Positions 1 to 8,928 of a DNA stretch of 28,294 bases are shown one piece after another. The translations under genes and the position numbers were made by a program. A model generated the notes under the pieces. That model ran no database searches. It saw only the letters and a list, made by a program, of their open reading frames with translations, and was not told the origin of the DNA. The DNA is from JAABRT01 sp038259155 (lineage in GTDB: Bacteria; Gemmatimonadota; Gemmatimonadetes; Gemmatimonadales; Gemmatimonadaceae). The DNA is taken from NCBI GenBank assembly GCA_038259155.1, contig JBBSPE010000040.1, positions 1-28,294 on the forward strand, in the 5' to 3' direction. Each line of letters starts with the position of its first letter. Within the stretch, counting starts at the first letter, position 1.

Positions 1-907
1 CGACGACGTCGGCTCACGCTACTCGCGGCCGAGCATGGTGGGCCGGCTGCAGGCCGCTGGCATTCCCGTGGCCACGTTTCTGCCCACGCGCCTGCCGCGG
101 CTCTTCCGGTACGCAAATCTGCGCAACCATCGCAAGATTCTCGTGGTGGACGGACGCGTAGGGTTCACGGGTGGCATGAACATTCGCGATGGCCACGTGC
201 TCTCTCACGCGCCGCACGATCCGGTGCGGTGCCTGCACTTTCGGGTGGACGGACCGGCCGTCTACGAACTGCAGCGTGCGTTCAGCGTGGACTGGGCGTT
301 TGCCACGCGGGAGCAACTCAATCGCGATCCCTGGTTCCCGCGGCTCGGGATGGTGGGCGACGTGGTCGTGCGCGGTGTGCCCGACGGTCCGGACAGCGAC
401 CTTGAGAACATCCTGGACCTCATCTTGGGTGCGCTGTCGGCGGCCACACACCACGTGCGCATCATCAGTCCATACTTTCTTGTGGACGACGTGTTGCTCC
501 GCGCCCTGCAGGTGGCGTCCATGCGGGGCGTCACGGTGGACATTGTGCTGCCGTCGCGCAGCAACCTGCCGGTCATGGACTGGGCCATGGCGCCGCAATT
601 CCTGCCGCTGCTCGAGAAGGGCTGCCGCATCTTCCTCTCACCGCCCCCGTTCGACCACTCCAAGGCGTTCACCGTGGACGGACAGTGGTGCCTGATTGGC
701 TCCACGAACTGGGATGCGCGCAGCCTGCTGCTCAACTTCGAGTTCAACCTCGAATGTTATGATCCATCGCTCGCGGCCGAGCTTGAGGGGTTCATTGACG
801 GGCGCATCGCCACGGCACGACCAATATCCGCCGCAGAAATGCGCTCGCGGTCTCTGCCGGTGCGGCTGCGCGACGGCATCGCGCGGCTTGGCGCGCCGTA
901 CCTCTAG
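1..907 (+). CDS. Cardiolipin synthase / phospholipase D-like protein, 5' end cut by window
   Basis: The frame is open from the first bases to a TAG stop at 905-907, leaving about 301 codons of the C-terminal part. Two HKD (HxKxxxxD) catalytic motifs of the phospholipase D superfamily are visible. The first is HRKILVVD, starting at base 128 and followed by GFTGGMNI; the second is HSKAFTVD, starting at base 656 and followed by GSTNWD. In this family the two histidines form the active site that joins two phosphatidylglycerols into cardiolipin, or transfers phosphatidyl groups. Family members are usually near 400-480 residues with N-terminal membrane segments, which would lie left of the window. 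GFTGGMNI after the first HKD favours bacterial cardiolipin synthase over a nuclease-type PLD. The gene converges on the DUF4399 gene, only 24 bases away; a weak AGCGC/GCGCT hairpin at 914-933 may serve both ends. Confidence 0.9.
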   Translation, partial: DDVGSRYSRPSMVGRLQAAGIPVATFLPTRLPRLFRYANLRNHRKILVVDGRVGFTGGMNIRDGHVLSHAPHDPVRCLHFRVDGPAVYELQRAFSVDWAFATREQLNRDPWFPRLGMVGDVVVRGVPDGPDSDLENILDLILGALSAATHHVRIISPYFLVDDVLLRALQVASMRGVTVDIVLPSRSNLPVMDWAMAPQFLPLLEKGCRIFLSPPPFDHSKAFTVDGQWCLIGSTNWDARSLLLNFEFNLECYDPSLAAELEGFIDGRIATARPISAAEMRSRSLPVRLRDGIARLGAPYL

Positions 908-931
908 TTCCGAAGCGCCACCACCAACGCG

Positions 932-1360
932 CTACTTGCGCACCGTCACGCGAATAGGCGCCGAGATGAGGTCGCGACTGATCACCTTGTGCTCGAAGTC
1001 CGCGAGCACCAGACGCAGCGTGTAGGTGCCCGGCGCGAGCGTGAGCGACGTCTCGATCTGTCCAGCTCCGAAGTGCCGATGGAGCGAGTCGGCGGGAATG
1101 AGCACGCCGGGTGCCGGCGACTCGACATTGATGAGAATGTGGAAATGACCCGTCCCCTTGAGGTCCACGCCGGCCGGCGCGACACCGTAGTTGCGGAGTC
1201 CGAATTCGACCGGAAACGTGGCCGGCACGGTGGCGCCATTCTGCGGGGCGCGGAAGCGGATCTCGGGCGTCGGAGTCGCGGCGGCCTGCGCCTGCAGCTG
1301 CGGGGCGAGCGCGACCGCGCTGAGAAGGATGGCCGCAGAGGTCGTGATGAAACGGTTCAT
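932..1360 (-). CDS. DUF4399-family exported protein
   Basis: A 142-residue protein when started at the ATG at 1360. The frame extends further upstream, but from 1360 it begins with a clean signal peptide (MNRFITTSAAILLSAVALA, cleavage after AQA). The mature part has the DUF4399 signature: GTGHFHILINV, then IPADSLHRHFGAGQ, then a Leu/Thr-rich PGTYTLRLVLADFEH segment. In known members these conserved histidines and the beta-rich fold mark a small periplasmic domain of unknown role, often described as handling drug- or rod-shape-related ligands, but no reaction is established. It lies 31 bases downstream of dinB on the same strand and may be cotranscribed with it. Confidence 0.85.
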   Translation of the reverse strand: MNRFITTSAAILLSAVALAPQLQAQAAATPTPEIRFRAPQNGATVPATFPVEFGLRNYGVAPAGVDLKGTGHFHILINVESPAPGVLIPADSLHRHFGAGQIETSLTLAPGTYTLRLVLADFEHKVISRDLISAPIRVTVRK

Positions 1361-1391
1361 GAAATGTCCCGAAAGGGTCGTGCGCCGCGCG

Positions 1392-1907
1392 TCAGCCATT
1401 GGCGGCGGCGCACAGTTCGCGGTGATAGAGCACGAGGTCCGTGCTGACGGCCTCGTGTCCGAGCTGGCGGAGCAGGAGCGTGACCTGCCCGCGATGATAC
1501 GTGGAGTGGTTCACCACATGGCGCATGAGCTGCCACAGCGGATCGGCAAACGTGGTACCCGCCATGTTGCGATACGACACGGGCGTGTGCAACAGCTGGT
1601 CCGTCAGCCGCTCCAGAAACGCGGCCTGATCACGCGTGATCTCCTGCCAACGCGCGTATACCGCATTCCAGGACGCGAGATCCCACGTGGTTGGAAACCC
1701 GGGCGGCGACGCACCGTTCCACCGTTCGAGCCAGATCCACTCGGCACCAAGCACATGAGCCCAGGTCTCGCGCAGGGAGCCGAAGCTCCCGCCGAGCGGC
1801 CGCGTGAACTCATCGTCGGACAACGCGCGGCAGCGTGAAAGCAGACGATCGTTCGCCCATCGGTTGTAGGCGAACAGTTCGCGCAGCTCCTTGAGGGGAC
1901 TCGGCAT
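1392..1907 (-). CDS. DinB-family metal-dependent hydrolase-like protein
   Basis: A 171-residue protein of normal DinB length. The family is a four-helix bundle binding a divalent metal through three histidines. Here they fit H51 (in WAHVLGAEW), H134 and H138 (in VVNHSTYHRGQ). DinB/YfiT-type proteins include thiol transferases and damage-inducible proteins of unknown substrate, so the reaction cannot be named. The frame starts at an ATG giving MPSPLKELRELFAYNRWAND, the usual N-terminal helix of the family. It is preceded by a strong hairpin at 1992-2025 that probably separates it from the upstream receptor genes, so it may have its own promoter in 1908-1991. Confidence 0.88.
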   Translation of the reverse strand: MPSPLKELRELFAYNRWANDRLLSRCRALSDDEFTRPLGGSFGSLRETWAHVLGAEWIWLERWNGASPPGFPTTWDLASWNAVYARWQEITRDQAAFLERLTDQLLHTPVSYRNMAGTTFADPLWQLMRHVVNHSTYHRGQVTLLLRQLGHEAVSTDLVLYHRELCAAANG

Positions 1908-1991
1908 GGGTCGCAGGGCGGGTGCGGCGATGAGGTGGTCACGAGCGCAGGACGTCGATCAAGATACGGCGGGCACTGCTGTGAATGCCAA

Positions 1992-2025
1992 AGCGCCCGC
2001 CACGCGTGCTGTCGTGGCGGGCGCT
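1992..2025 (-). terminator. Perfect 13-bp GC-rich hairpin, probable terminator
   Basis: AGCGCCCGCCACG at 1992-2004 pairs perfectly with CGTGGCGGGCGCT at 2013-2025 across an 8-base loop. It sits 26 bases past the stop of the leftward propeller-like gene. On the minus strand only a two-T run follows, so it is not a classic U-tract terminator; such stems are still common at transcript ends in GC-rich genomes. Confidence 0.6.
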
Positions 2026-2051
2026 CCGGCAGGCCGGCGTTGGACGGGCGT

Positions 2052-3653
2052 CTACTGCGGCGGCAAGCGCCGCGCCTTCTCCAGAAATACTTCGCGACCC
2101 TGTCGCGCGGTGAGGTACACCACACCACCGGGACCGACTCCGGCGATGCTCCGGCCAGCGGGCAGCTGGATGCGCTCCACAAGCGTTCCCTCGCGACTCA
2201 CGATGTCGTACGCCAGGCCACCAGCGGCTGCGGGCGCGGCAGCCGGTGCGCCTCCCGGTGGGCCACCGCGACCACCACCCATCATGCCCATCACCGATCC
2301 AGCCAGCGAGGACGTCGCGGGCAGGATCCAGAGATTGCCGTCCTGATCGGCCAGCGTGCTGCCGGCGCGAATGGGTGGGAAGTAGTCGGGCAACTGCTCG
2401 GCTTCCACCGGCTCGAAGCTCGGACGAAACCCGCGCGGTCCGCCAACCAACTGCTGCGCCTGTTCCGTTGCCGCGGCCGCCGCGGCCTTGAGCGAGTCCA
2501 CCATCTTGATCTTCTCGTCGTCGGTGATGCGCTTCCAGTCAAAGGGCAGCGGCTGCGAACGCTCGAGGGTGCCGTCGGCCTTGAACCAGTCCACGCGATA
2601 GTCGAGCACGCGCACCACGGCCACCGAGCCGTCGGACATCAGGGCCCAGTCGTCATTCTGTGGGAGCGGATTCATCTTCACCGTCACCTGCATGCCGCCC
2701 TCGGGCGACGTCTTCATATCGAACTTGGGGTTCGTCACACGCAGGAACGTGACGGTGTCCGTGGTGCGGGTGTCGAGATTCGCCCGCAGGATGGGTACCG
2801 AATCGGGGAGGTTCGTCTGATTGAACGACCGCGTGCGGCGCTCGCCGTTCACGGTGATCTGGGCCGAGTTGCGACCACCGCCACCGGCCTGCGGATCCTC
2901 GGAGGCGGCAGCTACCCGGGCACGCGCCTGCGCACCGGACTGCGTTGCCGTGGTTGCAGCGGCCGTGGTTGCAGCGGCCCCTCCGGGAGCAGGAGGCGTC
3001 GCCGTCGCGCCGGTCGCACCAGCCGGCGCCGGCGCACCACCACGATCGCCACCGCCACCGCCACCGCCACGGCCGCCACGCCCACCGGCGTCTCCGCCAA
3101 AACCGCCACCGCCACCAAAACCACCGAATCCACCACCGCCGCCCAGGCGATAGATGAGCCGTCCCTGCGAATCGAATGCGTTTGACCCGAAGTTCGAACT
3201 CGCCAGCTGATTGATGTCATTGGTACGCGGTGGCGCCATCACACGCACCTGCTCGCCGTTGGCGTTCACCACGAGCAGGGACAGCGTGGCCGGATCAACA
3301 ATCAGCGACGAGTCATCGACGTACGGCATGAGCCCCATGTTGCGCTGACCATACGGAATGGACGCTTCGAGCGTATCGGCAATCACCTTGGTGAGCTTGA
3401 GCTCGCTGTCGAACATGAGGATCTGTCGCCGCGGCCCGTCGTTCACGAGCACGTTGCCGTTGCTGAGCGCGCGCAGCGTGTTGATGCTGCCGAGCGATGC
3501 TGCGGTCTTGGCCTCCACGGGGCCGAGCGGGCGCACGGGAATCTTGGGCACGGAGTCCTGCGCCGAGAGCGGACTCACCAGTAGTGGCGAGGCCAGCAGC
3601 GGCGACACCGCGAGGAGCGTGCCCACGGTACGGCGAAAGGGGCGCATGGTCAT
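2052..3653 (-). CDS. Exported propeller-like protein with internal glycine-rich insert
   Basis: The start at 3653 (MTMRPFRR) gives 533 residues with a clear signal peptide (cleavage near LSAQD). The open frame continues upstream only through the glycine tract of the neighbouring gene, so longer starts are unlikely; an ATG two codons later at 3647 is also possible. The body has short segments like those of six-bladed NHL/YncE propellers, for example LGSINTLRALSNGNVLVND, GSTLADQDGNLWILPA and GGVVYLTARQGREVF. This points to a secreted or periplasmic beta-propeller, but no catalytic residue is evident. Residues about 169-207 are almost pure Gly, followed by an Ala/Pro/Thr stretch, interrupting the fold. 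It lies 70 bases downstream of the Oar-like receptor and is probably its operon partner. Function unknown. Confidence 0.75.
   Translation of the reverse strand: MTMRPFRRTVGTLLAVSPLLASPLLVSPLSAQDSVPKIPVRPLGPVEAKTAASLGSINTLRALSNGNVLVNDGPRRQILMFDSELKLTKVIADTLEASIPYGQRNMGLMPYVDDSSLIVDPATLSLLVVNANGEQVRVMAPPRTNDINQLASSNFGSNAFDSQGRLIYRLGGGGGFGGFGGGGGFGGDAGGRGGRGGGGGGGDRGGAPAPAGATGATATPPAPGGAAATTAAATTATQSGAQARARVAAASEDPQAGGGGRNSAQITVNGERRTRSFNQTNLPDSVPILRANLDTRTTDTVTFLRVTNPKFDMKTSPEGGMQVTVKMNPLPQNDDWALMSDGSVAVVRVLDYRVDWFKADGTLERSQPLPFDWKRITDDEKIKMVDSLKAAAAAATEQAQQLVGGPRGFRPSFEPVEAEQLPDYFPPIRAGSTLADQDGNLWILPATSSLAGSVMGMMGGGRGGPPGGAPAAAPAAAGGLAYDIVSREGTLVERIQLPAGRSIAGVGPGGVVYLTARQGREVFLEKARRLPPQ
3033..3147 (-). 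repeat. Glycine-coding CCACCG-type low-complexity tract
   Basis: Imperfect CCACCG/CCACCA units on the plus strand encode a Gly-rich linker in the propeller-like protein. A similar tract ends the adjacent receptor gene at 3727-3813. Such short-period repeats can change length by slippage in multiples of three without breaking the frame. Confidence 0.7.
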
Positions 3654-3723
3654 CGTGAAACCTGAAGAAGGATTGATTCGAGCGATCGTGGGCAGCAACA
3701 TGTTCGGGCCGGTCACGCGAGTC

Positions 3724-6700
3724 TTACCCCTCGCCACGTCCGCGCCCACCGCCACCACCACCGCCACCACCACCGCCCATACCACCACCGCCACCAAATC
3801 CGCCACCGCCGGCCGTGCCGCTTCGCACCGACTTGAGCGTACGCACATCAAGGAAGCTCGCCACCTGCGTGGGCAGCAGCCGATACTGCTCGGCCGTGAG
3901 CAGGTCCTTCACCTCAGGCGCGAGGCGTATGAGCATGTCTACCGAGCGCTCACGCGCCGTCTTGTACTTGTTGAACGCAATGTCGTGATTGTAGCGGTCG
4001 GACAGTTCGGACAGTTCGCGCGCCACCGGCGTCCAGATGGAATCGGTGCGCAGCACGTAGGTGCGGTTGAGCGTGGTGAGGCTGTCGGCCTGTCGCCGTG
4101 TGAGCTTGAGCGAATCAGCCTGCACGAGGATCTGCTGCATCGGGTTCACCAGACCCGCGCTCACGGTACCGCGCAGCTGCTGCAGCGTCGGCTTGTTGCC
4201 GGTGCGCGTGCGGCCACGATCGAGCGACTGCAGCAGCTGCTGCCGTTCACGCGACGGGCCCACGTCAAAGCGCAACACCGCCGTGAGTGACACCGGCTGG
4301 CGGAAGGCGCTCTGCGACGGGCGCGTGGAGCCGAAGCGCTCATTCACCTCGTACTCGAACTGATTCGTGCCGGCGTTGAAGCCGCGCACGTACAGCAGCT
4401 GCTGGTCGGGCGGAATGGTCTGGCCCCAGCCCTTGATGTCGGAGCCGTTCACCAGGCGGTCAATGCCACCGAGCGGATTGGAAATCTGCAGCGACAGCGT
4501 GGCGCGCTGCGGCAACCCGATCTTGAGCGAGTTGAACGAGATGTTCAGGTTGGCGCTGGTGCTCCAGGGTCCGGTGCACGAGTTGCGGCCGGCCAGATTG
4601 CCCAGCTGCGACTCAATGCACGCGCGTGCTTCGGGCGTGGCCGTGGCCAGCAGTGACTGCATGCCCGCGACCACATTCGCATCGACGCCGACCGCCAGCG
4701 GATTGAAGATGAACGCGCGATCATTGTTGTAGCTGTCGCCGTTGAGGTCGCCCGCCACGAGCGGCGTGTAGTCGGTACCCGATTGGATGTTTCCATTCCA
4801 GCTCACGCGTACGGCGTCGAAGAAATTGTACCCGAGATTGTACTGGAACTGGTGGCGTGAAAACCGGCCCGACGACCACTCGCGTGACGTGGGGTCACCC
4901 ACGGTGCTCGAGAAGCCAAGGAACTGTTCGCGCACGTCGGACAGCACGTAGCTGGTGCTCCAGGAGATCCGCGAGTTGAACGCGATCGGCCGCAGGCTCA
5001 CGGTGAGCTGCTTGCTGTCGGAGCTCAGGTTGGACACCTGTTCGGTCACGCGACCGAACGCGTCCACGACCCGCGCCTCGCGCCACGCGGTCTGTCCGGT
5101 GGTGGGCACGATGCTGGCCGGCTGCACGAAGATCGGGCGGAATGCCTCGTTCTCGAGCGTGAACTGCGACTTGCCCGGGAAGTTGATGTCCGTATTGCCA
5201 CTCTGCCCGTAGTTGCGCGAATACGTCGCGTCCACCGTGGCGGCAAAGCGGTTGTTGAGCACTGCGCCGCTCCACTGCACGTTGGATCGCAGCGACCGCT
5301 GCGCGACGAAGTCCTGCGCAAAGAGCGTCACGTTGGGGCTGCTGTTCGCGAACACGGTGCCCGTGGTCCCGTCGGCACAGGTGGTCGGGATGTTCGCGAT
5401 GTCCACCTGGTAGTCGCTCCAGTTGGGCGACGGTGCCGCGACGCCCAGGCAGCTCAGCTGCTGGAGGCCCGAGGGCAGACCGGTGTTGTCGATCGCGCCG
5501 CCAATGAGCGTGGTGCGGGGCGTATTCTGGAAGATGCCGACGCCGCCGCGGACCACGGCGCGCGGGGCGCGCACCATGCCCGGCGTGAACGCCACCTGAT
5601 CGGCCGTGCCATAGGTCCACGAGAAGCCAAGACGCGGGCTCACATAGAGCTTGTTGGGCACGTCTGCATTGTCGCGCCCGAACGCAGCGACAATGGCCGG
5701 GTTCGAGTTCGGACCCTGCAGGAAGTCGTTGCCATCCACCCGCACACCGTACTGCACCTGCAGGCCGTCACGAGGCCGCCAGGCGTCACCGAGCGACATG
5801 GCGCCCACAATCTGGCTGCCACTGCGACGCCGCGGCGCCAACTGGCGCGAGTACGACGCGGGCACGCCGGCCTCGAGGTCCGCCAGCGAGTTGAACGTGA
5901 ACGTCCCGAGCTCGTTGTTTGTGAGATCCTGCCAATAGCTCTCGTAGCGCAGCTCGGACGTGAGCTTCACGCGGTGCCGGTTGTCATCGCTGAACCACGA
6001 CAGGGTGTTCGCAAACCCTGTGGTGGAGTTGCCCGTGGACTGGTTGGACGACGGGCTGCCACCGAACGAGAGGTTGCTCACCGACGCGGCGCCGTCCGAC
6101 AGCTCAGAGTTCACGCGCACCGAGGCGGCCGGCAGGAAGCTGTACGGATCGTTGTTGCTCTTGCTGAGGCTCGTGCCCAGCGTGGTTTCCGTGAGGATGC
6201 CGAGCCAGCCCAGCAGACCGCTCTGCCGCAGCTGCGCGTTCAGGCCGTAGCTCAGGCTCTTGCCCTGGCGCGTTTCCGTGGACAGCGCCGATCCGGCCCC
6301 GCCGCCAAAGCCGCCGCCACCCGACACGGGATTCGAGCGGTTCACGTTGGCCGACAGCGCGAGGCCATACGTGTTGCCACGCGCCGAGCTCTGGGGTGAG
6401 AAGTCGAAGCTCGTGAGAAAGCTGCCACGATCATTGATGCGCTGGCCCGGAAAACCACCAATGCTCGCGGGCACGTTCTCGGTGGCCAGAATCTGCAGCA
6501 GCCGGTTCACCGAGTCGGCAGAGACACCGGCCGTGGTGAAGCCCAGTGGGCTGGTGTTGAGCAGCGTCTGCAGGTCGTTCAGGCGGCGGTCATACTGGAA
6601 CGAGGTATTGTAGAAAATACGATCGGTCGAGATCGGGCCCGAGGCGGCACCACCGAGCGACAGATTGGTGTACTGCTGGCCCGACGCGGCCGCGGCCTGG

Positions 6701-7494
6701 TCAGTCCACTGCGTCTGCGGCGCCACCATGTTCGAGCTGAACGAGCGCCGCACGAAGTTGGAGCCAGATCGCGTGCGGATCGTGAGCTGGCCGCCCGAGA
6801 AGCCACCGCGGGACACGTCGTAGGGGGCCGTGGAGAGCGACGAGAACACATTGGCGTCGCGCGGGATGCTCGCGTCGCCGAAGGACAGACCGTTGAGCTG
6901 CGTGTTGTTTTGATCGCCACCCAGTCCGAACACCGAGAAGGCGTCCGCTGCACCGTCGGCGCCGGGAATCAGCTGCACGCCGGGAATTGCAGCCGCCATG
7001 GCCACGAGATCGCCCATCTGCTCCACCGAGAGCTGGCCTGGATCGGTCGCGTCAATGAGGTCGCGCTCGTTGCCGCCCACATCACCGACCGTATCCGCGC
7101 GGGTCGCCGCTGCCCGCGTCGTCACCTGAAACGCTTCCAGACTCACCGCCGCAGGCGACATCCGCGCGTCGGCGATGAGGATTTCCTGGTCCGCCGTGCG
7201 CTTGACCTGATAGCGGCGCGGCGTAAGACCAATGGAGGAGAAGCTCACCCAATAGTCGCCCTCGCCACCCGGGAAAGAGATGGTGTAGCGCCCGTTCTTG
7301 TCCGACCGCACGCTCCGGCTTACTTGGCCTTCGAGCGTGGTGGCCGTCACGGCAACGTTCGGGATGCCGGTGCCGTCCGGGCCTGTGACCCGTCCGCGGA
7401 TGATATCGACGCCCTGGGCGGCCAGTGGAGCGGCAGCGCCAAGAACGAGAAGCAGGGCCCCAAGGGCCAATGATTTGAGAGTTTTCACGGACAC
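3724..7494 (-). CDS. Oar-like TonB-dependent outer-membrane receptor with C-terminal LTxxQ helical extension
   Basis: A 1256-residue protein from a GTG start, with an in-frame stop 25 bases upstream. A signal peptide (cleavage after APLAAQ) precedes a carboxypeptidase-regulatory-like beta-sandwich (GRVTGPDGTGIPNVAVTA, residues about 32-115). A plug domain follows (about 140-250, with IPGVQLIPGADG and FGLGGDQNNTQLNGL), then a long outer-membrane barrel with repeated aromatic-ended strands. This is the Oar/SusC-like architecture used to import large ligands or interact with peptides. The barrel seems to close near LTAVLRFDVG (about residue 1080). Instead of ending there, about 140 helical residues follow with LTRRQ at 1131 and LTAEQ at 1199, then a Gly tail from 1228 to the end. 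The barrel body is confident; ligand unknown. Confidence 0.88.
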   Translation of the reverse strand: MSVKTLKSLALGALLLVLGAAAPLAAQGVDIIRGRVTGPDGTGIPNVAVTATTLEGQVSRSVRSDKNGRYTISFPGGEGDYWVSFSSIGLTPRRYQVKRTADQEILIADARMSPAAVSLEAFQVTTRAAATRADTVGDVGGNERDLIDATDPGQLSVEQMGDLVAMAAAIPGVQLIPGADGAADAFSVFGLGGDQNNTQLNGLSFGDASIPRDANVFSSLSTAPYDVSRGGFSGGQLTIRTRSGSNFVRRSFSSNMVAPQTQWTDQAAAASGQQYTNLSLGGAASGPISTDRIFYNTSFQYDRRLNDLQTLLNTSPLGFTTAGVSADSVNRLLQILATENVPASIGGFPGQRINDRGSFLTSFDFSPQSSARGNTYGLALSANVNRSNPVSGGGGFGGGAGSALSTETRQGKSLSYGLNAQLRQSGLLGWLGILTETTLGTSLSKSNNDPYSFLPAASVRVNSELSDGAASVSNLSFGGSPSSNQSTGNSTTGFANTLSWFSDDNRHRVKLTSELRYESYWQDLTNNELGTFTFNSLADLEAGVPASYSRQLAPRRRSGSQIVGAMSLGDAWRPRDGLQVQYGVRVDGNDFLQGPNSNPAIVAAFGRDNADVPNKLYVSPRLGFSWTYGTADQVAFTPGMVRAPRAVVRGGVGIFQNTPRTTLIGGAIDNTGLPSGLQQLSCLGVAAPSPNWSDYQVDIANIPTTCADGTTGTVFANSSPNVTLFAQDFVAQRSLRSNVQWSGAVLNNRFAATVDATYSRNYGQSGNTDINFPGKSQFTLENEAFRPIFVQPASIVPTTGQTAWREARVVDAFGRVTEQVSNLSSDSKQLTVSLRPIAFNSRISWSTSYVLSDVREQFLGFSSTVGDPTSREWSSGRFSRHQFQYNLGYNFFDAVRVSWNGNIQSGTDYTPLVAGDLNGDSYNNDRAFIFNPLAVGVDANVVAGMQSLLATATPEARACIESQLGNLAGRNSCTGPWSTSANLNISFNSLKIGLPQRATLSLQISNPLGGIDRLVNGSDIKGWGQTIPPDQQLLYVRGFNAGTNQFEYEVNERFGSTRPSQSAFRQPVSLTAVLRFDVGPSRERQQLLQSLDRGRTRTGNKPTLQQLRGTVSAGLVNPMQQILVQADSLKLTRRQADSLTTLNRTYVLRTDSIWTPVARELSELSDRYNHDIAFNKYKTARERSVDMLIRLAPEVKDLLTAEQYRLLPTQVASFLDVRTLKSVRSGTAGGGGFGGGGGMGGGGGGGGGGGRGRGEG
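3727..3813 (-). repeat. Poly-glycine C-terminal tail tract (CCACCG-type repeats)
   Basis: The last about 29 codons of the receptor are mostly glycine, encoded by imperfect CCACCG/CCACCA repeats on the plus strand. It is the second such tract within about 700 bases. Confidence 0.7.
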
Positions 7495-7518
7495 TTGGAC
7501 GAAAATGTTCCGTGCCCG

Positions 7519-8268
7519 TTAAGACACCCCGGACAGCGGCCCGTGCGGCGGCCCGAACGGCTCCAGCAGCTCCCGGGCATCCTCGCCCAACGGCAGCGTG
7601 CCCTCGACCCGCGCGCTGAACCACGGCGTGGCGTGGGGACCGTGCACCACCACCGACGCACCGTGCACCGTGATCCAGTTCCCCTCGGGCAGCCCCACGA
7701 CGCGGGCCTCCTGATTCACCGCCACGAACTCCGCCAGCCGCTCCCGACGCGTCTCGCCGCGAAAGCCCGGAGGATGCGCGTCGGTGAAGTGCGCATTGAT
7801 CTGGAAGTCCACGAGGCCGAGCGACCGGAAACCATTCGGCGACACGATGGGCATGTCGTTGGTGGTGCCAATGGTCGGGCACGCCAGCACCGAGCCGGCG
7901 CTCCATCCTACATATGGGACGCCGTCACTGATCCGCTCTCGCATGGCGCCGAGCAGCGCGTGCTGCTGCACTTGCTCGAGCAGGCGAAACGTGTTGCCAC
8001 CGCCCACCACGATCGCGTCTGCCTCGGCCATCGCTTGCGCTGGCGTCGCAGCCTCGTGCACGCTCTCGACCACCACACCAAACGCCGTAAAGGCCGCGCG
8101 CACCCGCGCCGCGTAGGCGTCCGCGGAAATGGTGACACCGGCGTACGGCACAAAACACGCGCGCCGCGCCCCGCCCAGATGCTCCGCGATCGCGTCGCGG
8201 GCGTGCGACAGAAACTCGCCGTCGGCGTTGCGCGAGTTGGACAGCAGGAGCAGATGACGTACGGACAT
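7519..8268 (-). CDS. pepE: Dipeptidase E (alpha-aspartyl dipeptidase, peptidase family S51)
   Basis: The ATG at 8268 gives 249 residues, close to the usual length of about 230-245. PepE is a cytoplasmic serine peptidase that cleaves N-terminal aspartyl dipeptides. The nucleophile elbow GWSAGS puts Ser at 123; Asp138 (TNDMP) and His160 (INAHF) complete a triad with the same spacing as the Salmonella enzyme (120/135/157). Other landmarks are VPYAG, VVGGGNTFRLL and VGLPEGNW. The frame is open upstream to 8577, but that part overlaps the LOG gene in another frame and is not family-like. The stop of the upstream LOG gene is 28 bases away and the receptor start 24 bases downstream, so LOG-pepE-receptor is likely one transcript. 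Confidence 0.93.
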   Translation of the reverse strand: MSVRHLLLLSNSRNADGEFLSHARDAIAEHLGGARRACFVPYAGVTISADAYAARVRAAFTAFGVVVESVHEAATPAQAMAEADAIVVGGGNTFRLLEQVQQHALLGAMRERISDGVPYVGWSAGSVLACPTIGTTNDMPIVSPNGFRSLGLVDFQINAHFTDAHPPGFRGETRRERLAEFVAVNQEARVVGLPEGNWITVHGASVVVHGPHATPWFSARVEGTLPLGEDARELLEPFGPPHGPLSGVS

Positions 8269-8296
8269 GGTGTGCCGGGTCAGGAGAGGGCGACCT

Positions 8297-8881
8297 TCAC
8301 GGCGCGCGGTTGGGGCGGACGGACCCCGGACGGACGGACTCGAGCAATCGGTCCACCAGGCGCGCTGGCACACCGTCCACCAGCAGCCGCTCGCGGTGCG
8401 GCGCGCCAACAAACCCTTCGGCAAACGCGTGGTCCAGGAAACCACTGAGCTGGTCGTAGTAGCCGTTGGTGTTGAGCACGCCGCACGGTTTGTCGTGCAC
8501 GCCGATCTGCGCCCACGTCCACGTCTCGAACAGTTCCTCCAGCGTGCCGATACCACCAGGCAACGCCACAAACGCATCCGAGTGTTCGGCCATGATCGCC
8601 TTGCGTTCGTGCATGGTGGCCGTGACGTGCAGCTCCGAAAGCCCGCCGTGGGCGAGCTCGCGATCCTGCAGAAACGCTGGAATCACACCCACCGCGCGCC
8701 CGCCGCCGGCCAGCACCGCGTCAGCCACCGCGCCCATGAGTCCCACCCGCGCGCCGCCGTACACAAGACCCACCCCACGCACCGCCAGAGCGGTCCCCAG
8801 CGCACGTGCGCCCTCGACATACGCCGGATTCGCACCGGAACGGGATCCGCAGTACACGCAGAGGTGCCGGACTTTGTGCAT
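8297..8881 (-). CDS. LOG-family (TIGR00730) Rossmann-fold nucleoside phosphate phosphoribohydrolase
   Basis: A 194-residue protein from the ATG at 8881. It has the complete LOG signature: LCVYCGSRSG at the N-terminus, VYGGARVGLMGAVADA, MHERK (Arg93, Lys94) and PGGIGTLEE (residues 108-116) holding the nucleotide-binding glycines and catalytic glutamate. Enzymes of this group cut the N-glycosidic bond of cytokinin riboside monophosphate or of AMP-type nucleotides; bacterial members are often annotated as putative lysine decarboxylase by historical error. The frame extends upstream to 9871, but there it is antisense to the BNR gene, so MHKVRHLCVY is the sound start. It is the first gene of the leftward run and is transcribed away from the BNR lipoprotein gene across a 150-base divergent spacer. 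Confidence 0.92.
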   Translation of the reverse strand: MHKVRHLCVYCGSRSGANPAYVEGARALGTALAVRGVGLVYGGARVGLMGAVADAVLAGGGRAVGVIPAFLQDRELAHGGLSELHVTATMHERKAIMAEHSDAFVALPGGIGTLEELFETWTWAQIGVHDKPCGVLNTNGYYDQLSGFLDHAFAEGFVGAPHRERLLVDGVPARLVDRLLESVRPGSVRPNRAP

Positions 8882-8928
8882 ATTCGAGCGGGTAGGGAGG
8901 CGCGTGTTGGCTGACGAAAGCGTGCGTC

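Noticed and set aside
1935..3185. 416-codon plus-strand open frame opposite the propeller-like gene
   Set aside because: Low-complexity Arg/His/Thr translation of the opposite strand, including the CCACCG tract.
2052..3851. A longer 599-residue form of the propeller-like protein
   Set aside because: The extra N-terminus is the out-of-frame translation of the receptor's glycine tail; the start at 3653 gives a proper signal peptide.
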